This document shows positions 50,127 through 59,669 of a DNA stretch of 64,000 bases, piece by piece (the stretch's first letter is position 1; every line of letters starts with the position of its first letter). A program made the position numbers and the translations under genes. Under the pieces are notes generated by a model, which was given only the letters and a program-made list of their open reading frames with translations, ran no database searches and was not told where the DNA came from. This stretch comes from Streptomyces tendae (lineage in GTDB: Bacteria; Actinomycetota; Actinomycetes; Streptomycetales; Streptomycetaceae). The stretch lies in assembly GCF_014650435.1 (NCBI RefSeq), contig NZ_BMUY01000004.1, forward strand, positions 124,001-188,000, in the 5' to 3' direction.

Positions 50127-53100
50127 TCAGACGCGGCGCAGTTCGACGGTGGTCCGGCGCCGGAAGCGCAGGGTCACGGGGCCGAGCAGGCCGGACGGCA
50201 GTGGCTTCTTGCGTTCGTTGGACAGCGTGTTGGCGACCCGGACCCGCAGCGTGTTGCGCCCTGCCCCGAGGTGCCCGGTGACGTCGGCCACGAACGGCGC
50301 CCACAGCAGCGGCGGCAGCGCCGTGCCGTTGACGGACACCTCCGCGACGTCGCGGACGTCCCCGAGGTCCAGCAGGACGCGGCGGCCGTGCAGCCGGGCG
50401 GCGTCGACATCGATGTCGGTGGTGTACGTGCCGCTGCCGGAGAACAGCTCGTCGTGCTCCGTCCAGCTCCCCAGCGGTCCGGTGACGGGTTCGGCGCCCT
50501 CGCGTTCGAAGGTGAGGGTCCAGTCGCCGTCCACCGGGAGCGGGGCGAGCGGGTCGTCGATACGCACGGTGCCGTGGTAGCGGTGGCCGCCGTCGACGCC
50601 GGAGAGTCGGTGCGTTCCGGCCGCCGGGGCCTCCACCGTGGCGCGGAGCACGGGCCCGTGGCGCTCCACGGACCGGACGGGCACGGTCGATTCGGTGAGG
50701 TGGGGCCGGTCGCCCCGGCCGCCGCGGACCACGACCACGGCGGTCCGGTAGGGCTCCAGGTCCAGCGGCACCCGTACGCCGTCCTTCGTGGCCCGGTACA
50801 CGGGCAAGGGTCCGCCGGTGCCGGTCGCGGGATCCCAGGTCTCGGGCAGGCCGGTGGCCGGGAGCGCCGCTACCGTGCGCACCTGCGCGCCGCTCTCGTT
50901 GTTGATCAGGAAGACGATGTCGGGGCCCCGGCGCACCCGCAGTACCCGCACGGCGTCCTGGGCCGGGTCCAGGACGGCGGCCGCGGTGCCGGACTCGACG
51001 GCGGCGGCTCCCAGTGCCCCGGTGTCCGCGACCCGGACGGCGTGTCCGCGGCCCAGGGAGCGGCGCGCCGGAACCCGGTCGCCGAACAGGTCGGAGAGTG
51101 CGTGGGCGAGGGTGCGGTCGCCGCCGTCGGCCTCCTCGGTGTCGAGCGCCCCCACCGCGATCACGGTGCCGCCGGCCCGGACGAACTCGCGCAGCACGCG
51201 CACCCCGTCGGCGTCCAGGACCGGTGTCCGCGGGATCACGACGAGATCGTAGGCGGCCGCCCCGACGACCAGGCGTCCCTTGCGCACCTCGGCGTGGGCC
51301 AGCAGCGCGGGGTCCCGGGTCAGGGCGCCCTCGTGCAGCAGGTCGAAGTCCACCTGGGCGCGTTCCAGGGCGTAGGCCGCCTCGGCGAGCGGGGTGTCCA
51401 CGTCCGGCTGCCGGTCCGTGCCGGTCCACTGCTCGGCGGCCCGCTGCGGCTGCAGCAGCGCGGTGCGGGCGGCGGAGGTGCCGCGGCCGGCCTCCATGAC
51501 CCGGCCGATCCACTCGGCGAGCGGCCGCATGGCCCACCACCAGGGGGCGCGCGGGCCGAACGGCGGTGGGAAGTACACGCGGCTCTCGTCGGTCCACAGG
51601 GCGTGCAGCACCGTCAGATTGACGCCGCGGGCGGCCTGCGCGCCGACGGTGGCGTGCACGAAGCCCGGGGTGACCTGCCAGCCCATGTTGCCGAACATCT
51701 CCAGCAGGGCCCGCTCGCGGCCCATCTGGTGGGCCACGGACACCGGGTTGCGCGGGATCATGGTGGGCTCGCCCGCCACGTACTCGGCGGTGATGATGTC
51801 GCCGCCGGGCACCTGGGCCCACTGGTTGACCTTGTGCAGGTCGCCGGTGGAGGCGATGCGCTTGGCGGGGGCGGTCTCGTCGTAGAGCGGGTTGGTGATC
51901 AGGGCGACGCCGCGCTTCTCGTACCACTGGGCCTGCTTGCGGAAGGCGGTGGCGAAGCGGTCGGAGACGGCCTTCCAGTAGTTCCCGCGGGCGATGCGGC
52001 CGGAGCGGCCGAGGTCGTCGAACGCGGCGGAGTAGGCGGTGCCGGGGGTGACGCCGACGGTGCGCAGGGCGCGGTCGAGGGCGGGTGACCACGGCAGGCG
52101 CTTGAAGTGGGCCTCGGCCGAGGCGAAGAACGGCTCGTCGTCCCAGAAACCGGGGACGACCGTGCCGAAGTAGCGCCCGAACCTGCGGTGGTACTCGCCG
52201 GGGAGGATGTCCAGGAACAGCTCGACGGGTTCGTCGTCGAGCAGGTCGACGTAGCTGCGGCTGTAGCCCTGGCTGTCGTCGGCGAGGAGCACGCCGCCGA
52301 AGAGGTCGACCTGCCACTCCCCCGCCGGGACCTGCCAGGTGTGGCCGCCGGTGAGGCGGTCGGTCAGATCCACGACGTCGGTGGCGGCGGTGGCCGTCGT
52401 GGGCCGGGCGGCGGCGGCCGTGACGGTGAACCCCGCGGCCGGCAGCGCGCGTTCGGGGAAGTCGCCCGCGGCGGCGGAGCGGTCGAAGGAGCCGGTGTAC
52501 AGGCTGGTGCCGTCGGCCGCCTCGACGGTGAGGCTCTCCCACACCGCGCGCTGGTCGCCGACGGCGCGCACGCCGACTCCGCCCGTCCGCTCGGTCAGGT
52601 CCTCCAGGGTGCCCTTGTCCTTGCCGTCGAGGGTGACGGAGAGGCCGTCGGCGCGGAGGGCGACCCGGAGGGTGTGGAACTTGGTCTTGTTGAAGCCGTC
52701 GGTGCGGGTGCTGCGCAGCAGTTGGGCCGGTTCGGCACCGTCGGTCAGCCGCTCCACGGTGACCACGCCGGTCTGGTCGAAGGCGACGGCGTATCCGGTG
52801 CGCCCGTCGGCCGAGGCCCGTACGAGGAGTCCGGCCGCTCCGTGCTCGGCCTTCGCGCTGCCGGTGACGGTGCACTCGCCCCACCCCGTGCTGTCCCGCA
52901 GGACGGCGGCGCCGTCGAGCACCGCTGCGTCCGCGACGAGCCGTCCCGCGTCCACGCCGAGGCCGGTGCTGTGCCGGAGGTCGATCGACGCGGGCCCGCG
53001 CACCACGGTGGTGGAGCGGGCGAGCGCCTTCAGCCGCAGCTCGGGCCGGGGGGCGTAGGTGCGGGTGCCGACCCGTCCGCCCTTGACGATGAACTCGCCG

Positions 53101-53522
53101 GCCCGCCCGCTGGGGAAGTGGTCGTCGTTGAACAACCAGACGCGCATTCCGGTGCGTTCGGCGGTGCGCAGGACGTGGCCGACGATGTCGAACCACTCCT
53201 CGGTGAAGAACACCGGCGTCATCTCGGCGTTGTCGAAGGAGAAGAGGATCACCTCGTACATGCCCTTGGACCTGAGGTCCGCGAGCTGGCGGTCCACCAG
53301 TTCGGGCGTGACCGGGCCGTTCCAGTACCAGTAGACGGTGGGGCGGCTGTCGTGGCGCGGGTCGGCGAAGTGCCGGGCGGACCAGGCGTCGCACTCGTGG
53401 CGGGCCGGGTCGGCCGCTGGACCGGCGGCGTGGGCGGCGTCGGGCAGACCGACGGCGACCAGGGCGCCGGTGGCACCGGCCGCCGCCACGAAACGGCGTC
53501 TGGACAGGGGGTGTTCGGGCAT
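50127..53522 (-). CDS. Secreted GH106-like glycoside hydrolase, copy 1
   Basis: A 1131-residue exported protein. The Tat-type leader is LSRRRFVAAAGATGALVAVG. The start of the barrel reads DSRPTVYWYWNGPVTPELVD, matching the W-W-N-G pattern of GH106 alpha-L-rhamnosidase-like proteins; an inserted laminin-G-like module lies around residues 170-340. A C-terminal galactose-binding-like domain shows VLLDLGDVRDVAEVSVNGTA. ATG 53522 has a modest ribosome site; the open frame upstream is only noise. Activity on rhamnose or arabinose links is likely but the exact family is not certain. Confidence 0.8.
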   Translation of the reverse strand: MPEHPLSRRRFVAAAGATGALVAVGLPDAAHAAGPAADPARHECDAWSARHFADPRHDSRPTVYWYWNGPVTPELVDRQLADLRSKGMYEVILFSFDNAEMTPVFFTEEWFDIVGHVLRTAERTGMRVWLFNDDHFPSGRAGEFIVKGGRVGTRTYAPRPELRLKALARSTTVVRGPASIDLRHSTGLGVDAGRLVADAAVLDGAAVLRDSTGWGECTVTGSAKAEHGAAGLLVRASADGRTGYAVAFDQTGVVTVERLTDGAEPAQLLRSTRTDGFNKTKFHTLRVALRADGLSVTLDGKDKGTLEDLTERTGGVGVRAVGDQRAVWESLTVEAADGTSLYTGSFDRSAAAGDFPERALPAAGFTVTAAAARPTTATAATDVVDLTDRLTGGHTWQVPAGEWQVDLFGGVLLADDSQGYSRSYVDLLDDEPVELFLDILPGEYHRRFGRYFGTVVPGFWDDEPFFASAEAHFKRLPWSPALDRALRTVGVTPGTAYSAAFDDLGRSGRIARGNYWKAVSDRFATAFRKQAQWYEKRGVALITNPLYDETAPAKRIASTGDLHKVNQWAQVPGGDIITAEYVAGEPTMIPRNPVSVAHQMGRERALLEMFGNMGWQVTPGFVHATVGAQAARGVNLTVLHALWTDESRVYFPPPFGPRAPWWWAMRPLAEWIGRVMEAGRGTSAARTALLQPQRAAEQWTGTDRQPDVDTPLAEAAYALERAQVDFDLLHEGALTRDPALLAHAEVRKGRLVVGAAAYDLVVIPRTPVLDADGVRVLREFVRAGGTVIAVGALDTEEADGGDRTLAHALSDLFGDRVPARRSLGRGHAVRVADTGALGAAAVESGTAAAVLDPAQDAVRVLRVRRGPDIVFLINNESGAQVRTVAALPATGLPETWDPATGTGGPLPVYRATKDGVRVPLDLEPYRTAVVVVRGGRGDRPHLTESTVPVRSVERHGPVLRATVEAPAAGTHRLSGVDGGHRYHGTVRIDDPLAPLPVDGDWTLTFEREGAEPVTGPLGSWTEHDELFSGSGTYTTDIDVDAARLHGRRVLLDLGDVRDVAEVSVNGTALPPLLWAPFVADVTGHLGAGRNTLRVRVANTLSNERKKPLPSGLLGPVTLRFRRRTTVELRRV

Positions 53523-53569
53523 GGCTGTGCTCCCGGGTGGTGGGGTGGTGCGGAGGGCCGCGGTGGTGG

Positions 53570-56179
53570 TCAGCCCTGGGCCAGCTGCCGTACCTGGTCG
53601 GCGGTGAGGGCGCGGTTGTGCAGCCGGAAGTCGCGGACGGCGCCGTGCAGGTACGGGTGGGTGCTGTTCTGGGACCGGCCCAGGTAGTTCCGGCTGGTCC
53701 GGCCGAGCAGGAGGGGACCGGCGACCATCGCCGGGTTCCGCCCGGCTTCGGTTCCGTCGACGTAGAGCACACCGGTGCCCCCGGCGAGGGTGAGCGCCAC
53801 GTGCGTCCATCGGCCGACGGGCAGCGGTCCGGCGGCGTCGACGAAGTCCTCGGCCTCCATTCCGGCGATCTTCAGGGCGGCGCGGGCCTTCCCGGCGCCC
53901 GTGGTCGCGGTGAGGAAGAGGTACGTGTCCTTGCTGTAGCCCAGGTCGAAGACGCGGACGGAGGGGGCGAGGGTGTCGACGCGGACCCGGACGGACACGG
54001 TCAACTCCGCCAGTCCGCTGGGCAGTCCGGCGGGCAGGACGACGTGGCCGTCGCGCCCGTCGAGCGTCACCGCGGTCGTGTCGCCGTCGGTGCTCCAGGT
54101 GGCGCCACCGGCGAGGGAGCCGTCGGTGAACGCCCCCGTGCGGTCGGTCACCGAGGTGCCGCCCCCTTCGTCGAGGGGGTAGCGGGCCACGTCCCCGGGG
54201 GGTGCGGGCGGCGGTGCGACGGACCAGTACACGTTGTAGCGCTGGTGGTGGATCTCGTGGAAGGGGCGGAGGGGGACCTGCCGGCCGTCCGCCAGGGCCG
54301 TGAACCGGGTGGCCTCGCCCGGCGTGCGGCGCAGCGTCTCGGGGCGGATGGCGGGCAGCGTGGCGAGCGGTGTGTCCCCGTAGCCGCCCGCCAGGACGAG
54401 CGGACCGTACGACACGCTCTTGACCTGCGGATTGTCGGGAGCCGGGCGCCAGACGGGAGTGCGGGGCAGGACCAGTTCGACGCGGTCCCCGGTCCGCCAG
54501 CGACGTGTCACCGTCGCGTAGGTGCCCGGTTCGAGGCGTCCGCCGGTGCGTCTGCCGTTCACCGTCAGCTCGGCGTGGCGATCGCTCGCCGCCAGCCAGC
54601 CGGGCACGCGGATCCGCAGCGAGAACCGGGCCTCTCCCCCGGTGACGGTCAGGCGGGTGCGGTCGCCGGTGGGCATGTCGGTCTCCTGGCGGAGTGTCAC
54701 GCCCAGTTCGTCCCAGCGCACTTCGGAGGGGATGAACAGGTTGACGTGGAGCGCGGGCCTGCGGGTGCCGGGGGTGCGGAAGTAGACGGTGTCGGCGAAC
54801 TTGGTGTGCGTCTCCAGGCCCGTGCCGTGGTCGCAGGAGAAGTTGTCGTAGTCCCCGCTGTAGCTGCCGGGTGCCGAGCCGAGGCCGCCCTTCGGTTCGC
54901 GCCGCGAGCCCGCCCACAGCCCGGTGTAGTAGGTGACGAAGCCGTGCGCCGAGTCGGGGTCCTGCTCGGCGAGCATCTGGTTGTACAGCGTCCACTCGTA
55001 GTGGTCCAGGTACTCGGTGCGTTCGGGGTCGTGGCGGAAGAGGTCCCGGCCGAGCTTGAGCATGTTGTAGCTGTTGCAGTTCTCGCAGGTGACCTCCGAG
55101 AGCCGGCTCGCGATCTCGTCCGGCGGTCCGAAGAGTTCCTGGTTGGAGTTGCCGCCGATGGCGTACGAGTGGTGGCGTACGACCGTGGTCCAGAAGGTGT
55201 CGGCGATGTCCAGGTAGCGCCGGTCGCCGGTGGCCTCGTAGGCCGGTACGGCACCGACCACCTTGGCGATCTCGGTGTTGGCGTGCCGCCCGGCGAGTTC
55301 GTCGCGGCCCGCGGCGAGCGGTGTGTACAGCTCGTCGTGGTCGAAGCGGCGGGCGGTGCGCAGGTGCACCGGGTCGCCGGTCTCCAGGTGGAGCCGGGCG
55401 AGGACGTCGTTCATGCCGCCGAACTCGACCTTGAGCACGCTCTGCATCCGCTCGCGCGAGAGCGGGGCCGTACGGGCCTCGGCCCAGGCGGCCATCTCCA
55501 GCAGGACGTCGAACGCCTCCCGGTTCCCGCTGAGCCGGTACTGGTCCAGGAGACCGGCCATGATCTTGTGCAGGGTGTAGTAGGGAGCCCAGGGCTTCCC
55601 ACCGGCCTCCAGCTGGTCGAAGACGGACTCGGGGAACGCGGAGAGGTAGCCGCGGTGGAACCCGGCCGCCGGCGCCGCCCGCTGGCACTCGGCCAGTGCC
55701 GAGACGAGCAGCCGGGCCCGGTCCGCGTAGGCACGCTCGCCGGTACTCGCGTGGGCCTGGGCCAGGGCGCTGAGGAGGTGTCCGGTGGTGTGGCCGCGCA
55801 GTTGGACGTCGGGCGCCTCCCAGCCGCCGCAGGGTTCGGCCGAGGAGGGCAGGCCGACGTTGAGCCGGAAGGTGTGCAGCAGCCGGTCGGGGTCCACGAA
55901 GAGGAGGTACGCGCAGGTGCGCCGCATGTTGGCGCGGAAGGGGCTGTCGAGGAGGCGGACGGCCGAGAGCGGGAAGGCGTCCAGCGCGGGGCGTGGGCGC
56001 CGCGTGCCGTCCGTCGGCCCGGGTGCCGCGGCGGTGGTCGACGACGCCGGGGCCGCGGGTGCGGTGGGGGCCGCCGCCCCGGCGGGTGCGGCCGGGATCG
56101 CGGTGGCGGCCGCGGCGGCCGACGCGGTGAACAGGACCTGGCGTCGGGAGGGGACGGGTCTGCTGTGCGGTGCGGGCAT
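53570..56179 (-). CDS. Secreted GH127/DUF1680-type glycosidase with C-terminal LamG domain
   Basis: An 869-residue exported enzyme with leader SRRQVLFTASAAAAATAI. The catalytic barrel shows the opening LDAFPLSAVRLLDSPFRANM, the motif EVTCENCNSYNMLKL (Glu and Cys zinc ligands in this family) and NFSCDHGTGLETHTKF, where most relatives have CC before the glycine and here the second Cys is Asp. Residues about 680-860 form a concanavalin-like LamG domain. Known members are beta-L-arabinofuranosidases and related enzymes. ATG 56179 is chosen; its ribosome site is weak. A promoter with LacI-type operator lies upstream. Confidence 0.85.
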   Translation of the reverse strand: MPAPHSRPVPSRRQVLFTASAAAAATAIPAAPAGAAAPTAPAAPASSTTAAAPGPTDGTRRPRPALDAFPLSAVRLLDSPFRANMRRTCAYLLFVDPDRLLHTFRLNVGLPSSAEPCGGWEAPDVQLRGHTTGHLLSALAQAHASTGERAYADRARLLVSALAECQRAAPAAGFHRGYLSAFPESVFDQLEAGGKPWAPYYTLHKIMAGLLDQYRLSGNREAFDVLLEMAAWAEARTAPLSRERMQSVLKVEFGGMNDVLARLHLETGDPVHLRTARRFDHDELYTPLAAGRDELAGRHANTEIAKVVGAVPAYEATGDRRYLDIADTFWTTVVRHHSYAIGGNSNQELFGPPDEIASRLSEVTCENCNSYNMLKLGRDLFRHDPERTEYLDHYEWTLYNQMLAEQDPDSAHGFVTYYTGLWAGSRREPKGGLGSAPGSYSGDYDNFSCDHGTGLETHTKFADTVYFRTPGTRRPALHVNLFIPSEVRWDELGVTLRQETDMPTGDRTRLTVTGGEARFSLRIRVPGWLAASDRHAELTVNGRRTGGRLEPGTYATVTRRWRTGDRVELVLPRTPVWRPAPDNPQVKSVSYGPLVLAGGYGDTPLATLPAIRPETLRRTPGEATRFTALADGRQVPLRPFHEIHHQRYNVYWSVAPPPAPPGDVARYPLDEGGGTSVTDRTGAFTDGSLAGGATWSTDGDTTAVTLDGRDGHVVLPAGLPSGLAELTVSVRVRVDTLAPSVRVFDLGYSKDTYLFLTATTGAGKARAALKIAGMEAEDFVDAAGPLPVGRWTHVALTLAGGTGVLYVDGTEAGRNPAMVAGPLLLGRTSRNYLGRSQNSTHPYLHGAVRDFRLHNRALTADQVRQLAQG

Positions 56180-56201
56180 GGTGCGGGGCTCAGCTCCCTT
56201 C

Positions 56202-56260
56202 GATTGAATCGTTTTACTCGATTCGACGGAGACGCTAAGTGGCACCACCAGGAGCGTCAA
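56202..56260 (-). promoter_or_regulatory. Promoter and LacI-type operator before the GH127-type gene
   Basis: On the minus strand TTGACG (56260-56255), 17 bases, TAGCGT (56237-56232). Just after it lies GATTGAATCGTTTTACTC (56202-56219, plus-strand reading), 16/18 identical to the site before the GH106-like gene at 59411, plus a flanking inverted arm CGATTC. A further inverted repeat, GGTTCT-CACA-AGAACC (56262-56277), abuts the -35. Confidence 0.7.
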
Positions 56261-56396
56261 GGGTTCTCACAAGAACCGACTGACGCCTCATAAGTCCCTT
56301 GGAAACACAAGTCGGCGGGCGCGGAGCGGGCACGACTCGGTGCGGACGGGCCTCGGCACCGTCCGCACCATTTTGAATCGTTCAATCCAGTCGGAG

Positions 56397-59300
56397 TCAG
56401 ACCGTCCGCTGCGCGTACGGGACCAGCCGGACCGGCCCCACCAGCCCGTACTCCTGGCGAGTGAGCCCGCCGAAGACCTCCGGGCGGCTCACCCGGAGCC
56501 GGTTGACGAGGGGCGTCGCGACCTCGATCTCGATGGTGTTCGCGCCCCTGCGCAGCAGCGGGCCCACGTCGACGACGGGGTCGAGCCGGTCGACCGGGTC
56601 CGCGTCGCGGCCGTTGACGCGCACCCGGAAGGTGTCGGCCACCTGCCCCAGCTCCAGGAGTGCTCCGTGGGCCGCGCTCCAGTCGCCGGGGAGAGTGACC
56701 GTGGTGCGGTAGCGGCCGATGCCCGCGCAGTCCTCCAGTTCCGGGATGCTCGACCAGGGCAGCAGGGTGTCGAGCGTCAGGGTGCGGCGTTCCGTCTCGG
56801 TGCGGGTCGGGCGGTCACCGGGACGCCAGTCCTCGACCTCGACGCGCCAGCGGGCCGGTTCGATCGGGCCGGGGACCGCGGGAAGGGTGGTGGTGACGGT
56901 CCGCCCCTGAGACAGCCGCGTGCGGTAGGTGCCGGCCGCGGCGGCCCGTACGGTGAGGCCGCGTTCGGTGAACAGCACCTCGTCGGCCTCCGAGGAGAGG
57001 GCGTGCGGGCGGTTGCCGTGCCGGTCGCCGAGGAGTCCCGGCCGTCCCAGCGCGACGACGAGCGTCTGGCCCGGTCGCAGGGCGACCCGGAAGGTCACGT
57101 CCCGGCCGTCCTGGGTGTACCGGCCCACCCGTACCACCCGGCCCGTCCAGGGGTCGAGGAGATAGGGCACCGCGTCGCCGCCTCGCGTGCGGCGCAGTGT
57201 GACGTCGTGGTCGATCGCGGCCACGGGCGGTTTGACGGTCTCGGCGTGCTTGCCGTTGACCAGGTAGTAGTAGTCCGCGTCCGACGTCGCCCGGTGGGCA
57301 TTCAGGAGTGTCGAGGGTACGGAGTGCCGTACGTCCGGGGTGACGCCGAGTTCGGCGAGGGCGTCGCCGACCGCGGTCTTCTCGGTGACCCGGACGACGC
57401 CCGGCAGCGCCATCAGGCGGTCGAGGACGTCGCGCAGCCGCTCGGTCTCACCGGCCGCCGGCACGCCCGGGGTCAGCGCCTGGTCGAAGGCGCCCAGGAG
57501 CACCACGGGCAGCCCGGCCTGCGCGAATCCGAGGATCCTGCGAGCGTCGTCGAGGGCGAGGGTCGGGGCGGAACCGTAGAAGAAGTCGCCCTCGACGAAG
57601 AGCGCCTTGTAGGCCGGTCCTTCGGGGGCGAGCCGGCCGCCGGAGACGGTCGCGTTCGGCAGGTCGAGGAGCGGGCCGCTGAGGAACTGGTGCGTCCAGC
57701 CGAGCGGGACACCGGTCGAGGTGAACCAGGACGCGCCGATGCCCGTGGCCGTGTAGCCGGTCTGCCGGAAGACGGCGACGTCCGCGCGGGCGGTGCCCGA
57801 CTGCAGGACGGCGTGCACGCGGCCGAGGTAGCCGGCGATGTCCCTGGCATGCCGCCAGGTAGGCTGCCGCGGCCCCCACGACTCGCCGTATCCCGGTGCT
57901 CCGTTGTAGGGGCTGAACGCGGCGAAGCCGGGCCACTCGGCCTCCGGGGCACTCGCGTACGAGAAGCCGTGCATCACCGTCTGGTTGACGCCCGCCGCAT
58001 AGGCGCCGCCCATGGTGCGCAGCACGCGGTCCCATGTGGTGCTGTAGGCCGAGCCGTTGTACGCACCCGCCTCGCAGGAGAGCACGGTGTGCCCGGCCAT
58101 GTCGCGGCCGCCGGCCAGGCACCGGTAGTCGTCCAGGTTCTTGAAGCCGAGGGACTCCCCCTCCGCGATGTCGAGGATCGCCGCGGTGGCGATGGCGTCG
58201 GTCTGCAGGCCGTACGGCTGGGCACGCAGGGTCATGCCGAGGGAGTGCGCCCAGTCCTTCAGGGCGCCCACATGGTGCCGGTTGAACAGGTCGGAGACCG
58301 TGGCCCAGAAGTCGTGCCGGATCTGCCGGGTCTGCTGGGCCTCGAAGGCGAACACCTGGTCGCTGTCGTCGAGGACGAGGGCGGGCAGGCAGGGCAGCAG
58401 TGGTCGTCCCGTGCGCCGCTCGAATGCCTCGGGCAGGCGCGCCGTCCAGACCAGTCCCTCGGACTCGAGTTCCACCGAGTCCTCGAAGAAGGCACCGCCC
58501 GCGGCCTTGAGCAGGCGTCGCAGTGAACCGGTGAGGACGTGCCGTTCCCAGTAATCGGTGACGGCGGTGGTGCCCGCCGCGCTCAGGTGGTCCACCACGA
58601 AGGCGGCCGGTGCGGAGTGCGGCCCCGATTCCGGCTGTTGTCCGGAGCCCCGCTGCCAGTAGGAGATCAGCATCCACTCGCCGTCCGCGGGTGCCGTCCA
58701 GGTCAGGCCGTCGTCGGTGACGGTGTCCGTGAGGTCGCGGACGCTGTCGGGGTCGAGGCCGGTCTCCTTGCGGGTGGAGTTGGCGGGGTCGACGCGGGCG
58801 GCCTGGACCGCGAGGAGGCGCTGGGCGCGGACGCCGGACGCCGCGTCGTGGACGGGTGCGGGCACGGGTCCGCGGTACGTGGCCCCGGCGGCCAGTGCGG
58901 TGTGCCCGTGGGCGAGTTCCTGGGCGGCGGCCTCGTCGTCGGGAGTGACTCCGGGGACGGCCACGGGCCAGCTCGGGCCCAGGGTGAGGTCGACGGTCAG
59001 GCCGCGTCGCACGGCCCGGCGCAGGGCGGCCTCGACGCCGTCGCGCCAGGGTCTGCTGCCCCAGCCGTGGTGGGCGGTGTCCAGGAGCGACTTGTCCCGG
59101 ATGCTGTGGTGGACGGCGGCGATCTCGGCTCCGCCGAAACCGGCGTCCGCGATCTGGTCGATCTCGCGGGCCACCTCGTCGGGGTCGACCAGACCGTCCG
59201 GCCACCACCAGCGGAACTTCGGGCGCACCGACCGGGCGGGGTCGGTGAACCACCGGGCGGATCCGTCGGCCCGGCCGGCGGCGGGGCCGGTGGGAAGCGC

Positions 59301-59411
59301 GGCGGCGCCGGGCGGGGCGGCGACCGCGGTGGCGGTCACCCCCGCGGCCACGGCGGCGGCAAGCACCGCGCGTCGGGACATCCCGCCACGCTGCGAGACG
59401 AGTTCGTGCAT
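56397..59411 (-). CDS. Secreted GH106-like glycoside hydrolase, copy 2
   Basis: A 1004-residue exported protein with leader SRRAVLAAAVAAGVTATAV (twin arginine). The barrel begins RPKFRWWWPDGLVDPDEVAR and GFGGAEIAAVHH, the pattern of GH106-like alpha-L-rhamnosidases; further on are AGGAFFEDSVELESEGLVWT and TVLSCEAGAYNGSAYSTTWD, with acidic residues that may be catalytic. A C-terminal beta-sandwich (LLELGQVADTFRVRVNGRDA) binds sugar in relatives. It is the first gene of the leftward glycosidase cluster and has its own operator-controlled promoter. ATG 59411; an internal ATG at 59381 is possible. Confidence 0.8.
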   Translation of the reverse strand: MHELVSQRGGMSRRAVLAAAVAAGVTATAVAAPPGAAALPTGPAAGRADGSARWFTDPARSVRPKFRWWWPDGLVDPDEVAREIDQIADAGFGGAEIAAVHHSIRDKSLLDTAHHGWGSRPWRDGVEAALRRAVRRGLTVDLTLGPSWPVAVPGVTPDDEAAAQELAHGHTALAAGATYRGPVPAPVHDAASGVRAQRLLAVQAARVDPANSTRKETGLDPDSVRDLTDTVTDDGLTWTAPADGEWMLISYWQRGSGQQPESGPHSAPAAFVVDHLSAAGTTAVTDYWERHVLTGSLRRLLKAAGGAFFEDSVELESEGLVWTARLPEAFERRTGRPLLPCLPALVLDDSDQVFAFEAQQTRQIRHDFWATVSDLFNRHHVGALKDWAHSLGMTLRAQPYGLQTDAIATAAILDIAEGESLGFKNLDDYRCLAGGRDMAGHTVLSCEAGAYNGSAYSTTWDRVLRTMGGAYAAGVNQTVMHGFSYASAPEAEWPGFAAFSPYNGAPGYGESWGPRQPTWRHARDIAGYLGRVHAVLQSGTARADVAVFRQTGYTATGIGASWFTSTGVPLGWTHQFLSGPLLDLPNATVSGGRLAPEGPAYKALFVEGDFFYGSAPTLALDDARRILGFAQAGLPVVLLGAFDQALTPGVPAAGETERLRDVLDRLMALPGVVRVTEKTAVGDALAELGVTPDVRHSVPSTLLNAHRATSDADYYYLVNGKHAETVKPPVAAIDHDVTLRRTRGGDAVPYLLDPWTGRVVRVGRYTQDGRDVTFRVALRPGQTLVVALGRPGLLGDRHGNRPHALSSEADEVLFTERGLTVRAAAAGTYRTRLSQGRTVTTTLPAVPGPIEPARWRVEVEDWRPGDRPTRTETERRTLTLDTLLPWSSIPELEDCAGIGRYRTTVTLPGDWSAAHGALLELGQVADTFRVRVNGRDADPVDRLDPVVDVGPLLRRGANTIEIEVATPLVNRLRVSRPEVFGGLTRQEYGLVGPVRLVPYAQRTV

Positions 59412-59444
59412 GAGTGCGCCCCAGGGTTCGGAGAGGAATTCCTT

Positions 59445-59508
59445 GATTGAATCGTTTCAATCCGGTGCAAACGCGGGAACGGTAAGCCGAGGCGATCATG
59501 GGGGTCAA
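59445..59508 (-). promoter_or_regulatory. Promoter and LacI-type operator before the first glycosidase gene
   Basis: On the minus strand TTGACC (59508-59503), 18 bases, TACCGT (59484-59479). About 16 bases further lies GATTGAATCGTTTCAATC (59445-59462), a seven-base inverted repeat around TCGT. The same sequence with two changes precedes the GH127-type gene, so one repressor probably controls both. Confidence 0.7.
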
Positions 59509-59604
59509 GACGTGTCGCGCCGGTAACTTCGGTACGCCGCGGCGCCGGCGGCTCCTTGCGACGGCACGGTGCGATGTGCCGGCCACCTGGCGGACGGCAC
59601 CCGA

Positions 59605-59610
59605 TAGCAT
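59605..59610 (+). promoter_or_regulatory. Possible -10 of the cold-shock gene
   Basis: TAGCAT lies 59 bases before the cold-shock ATG and has the form of a Streptomyces -10. No good -35 is visible, so this is tentative. A leader of about 50 bases would result, as is common for cold-shock genes. Confidence 0.3.
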
Positions 59611-59669
59611 GCACACGGCTCCGGGGAAGGGCTCCGGACGGGTGTGGTTTTCAGAGGCTGGGGGTCCGC

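Noticed and set aside
46578..52088. 1836-codon open frame antisense to the glycosidase cluster
   Set aside because: It crosses two real genes with well-marked starts, has no ribosome site, and its product is repetitive GC-driven sequence.
53523..55688. Upstream open extension of the GH106-like protein that starts at 53522
   Set aside because: The sequence before the Tat leader is noise that overlaps the GH127-type gene in another frame.
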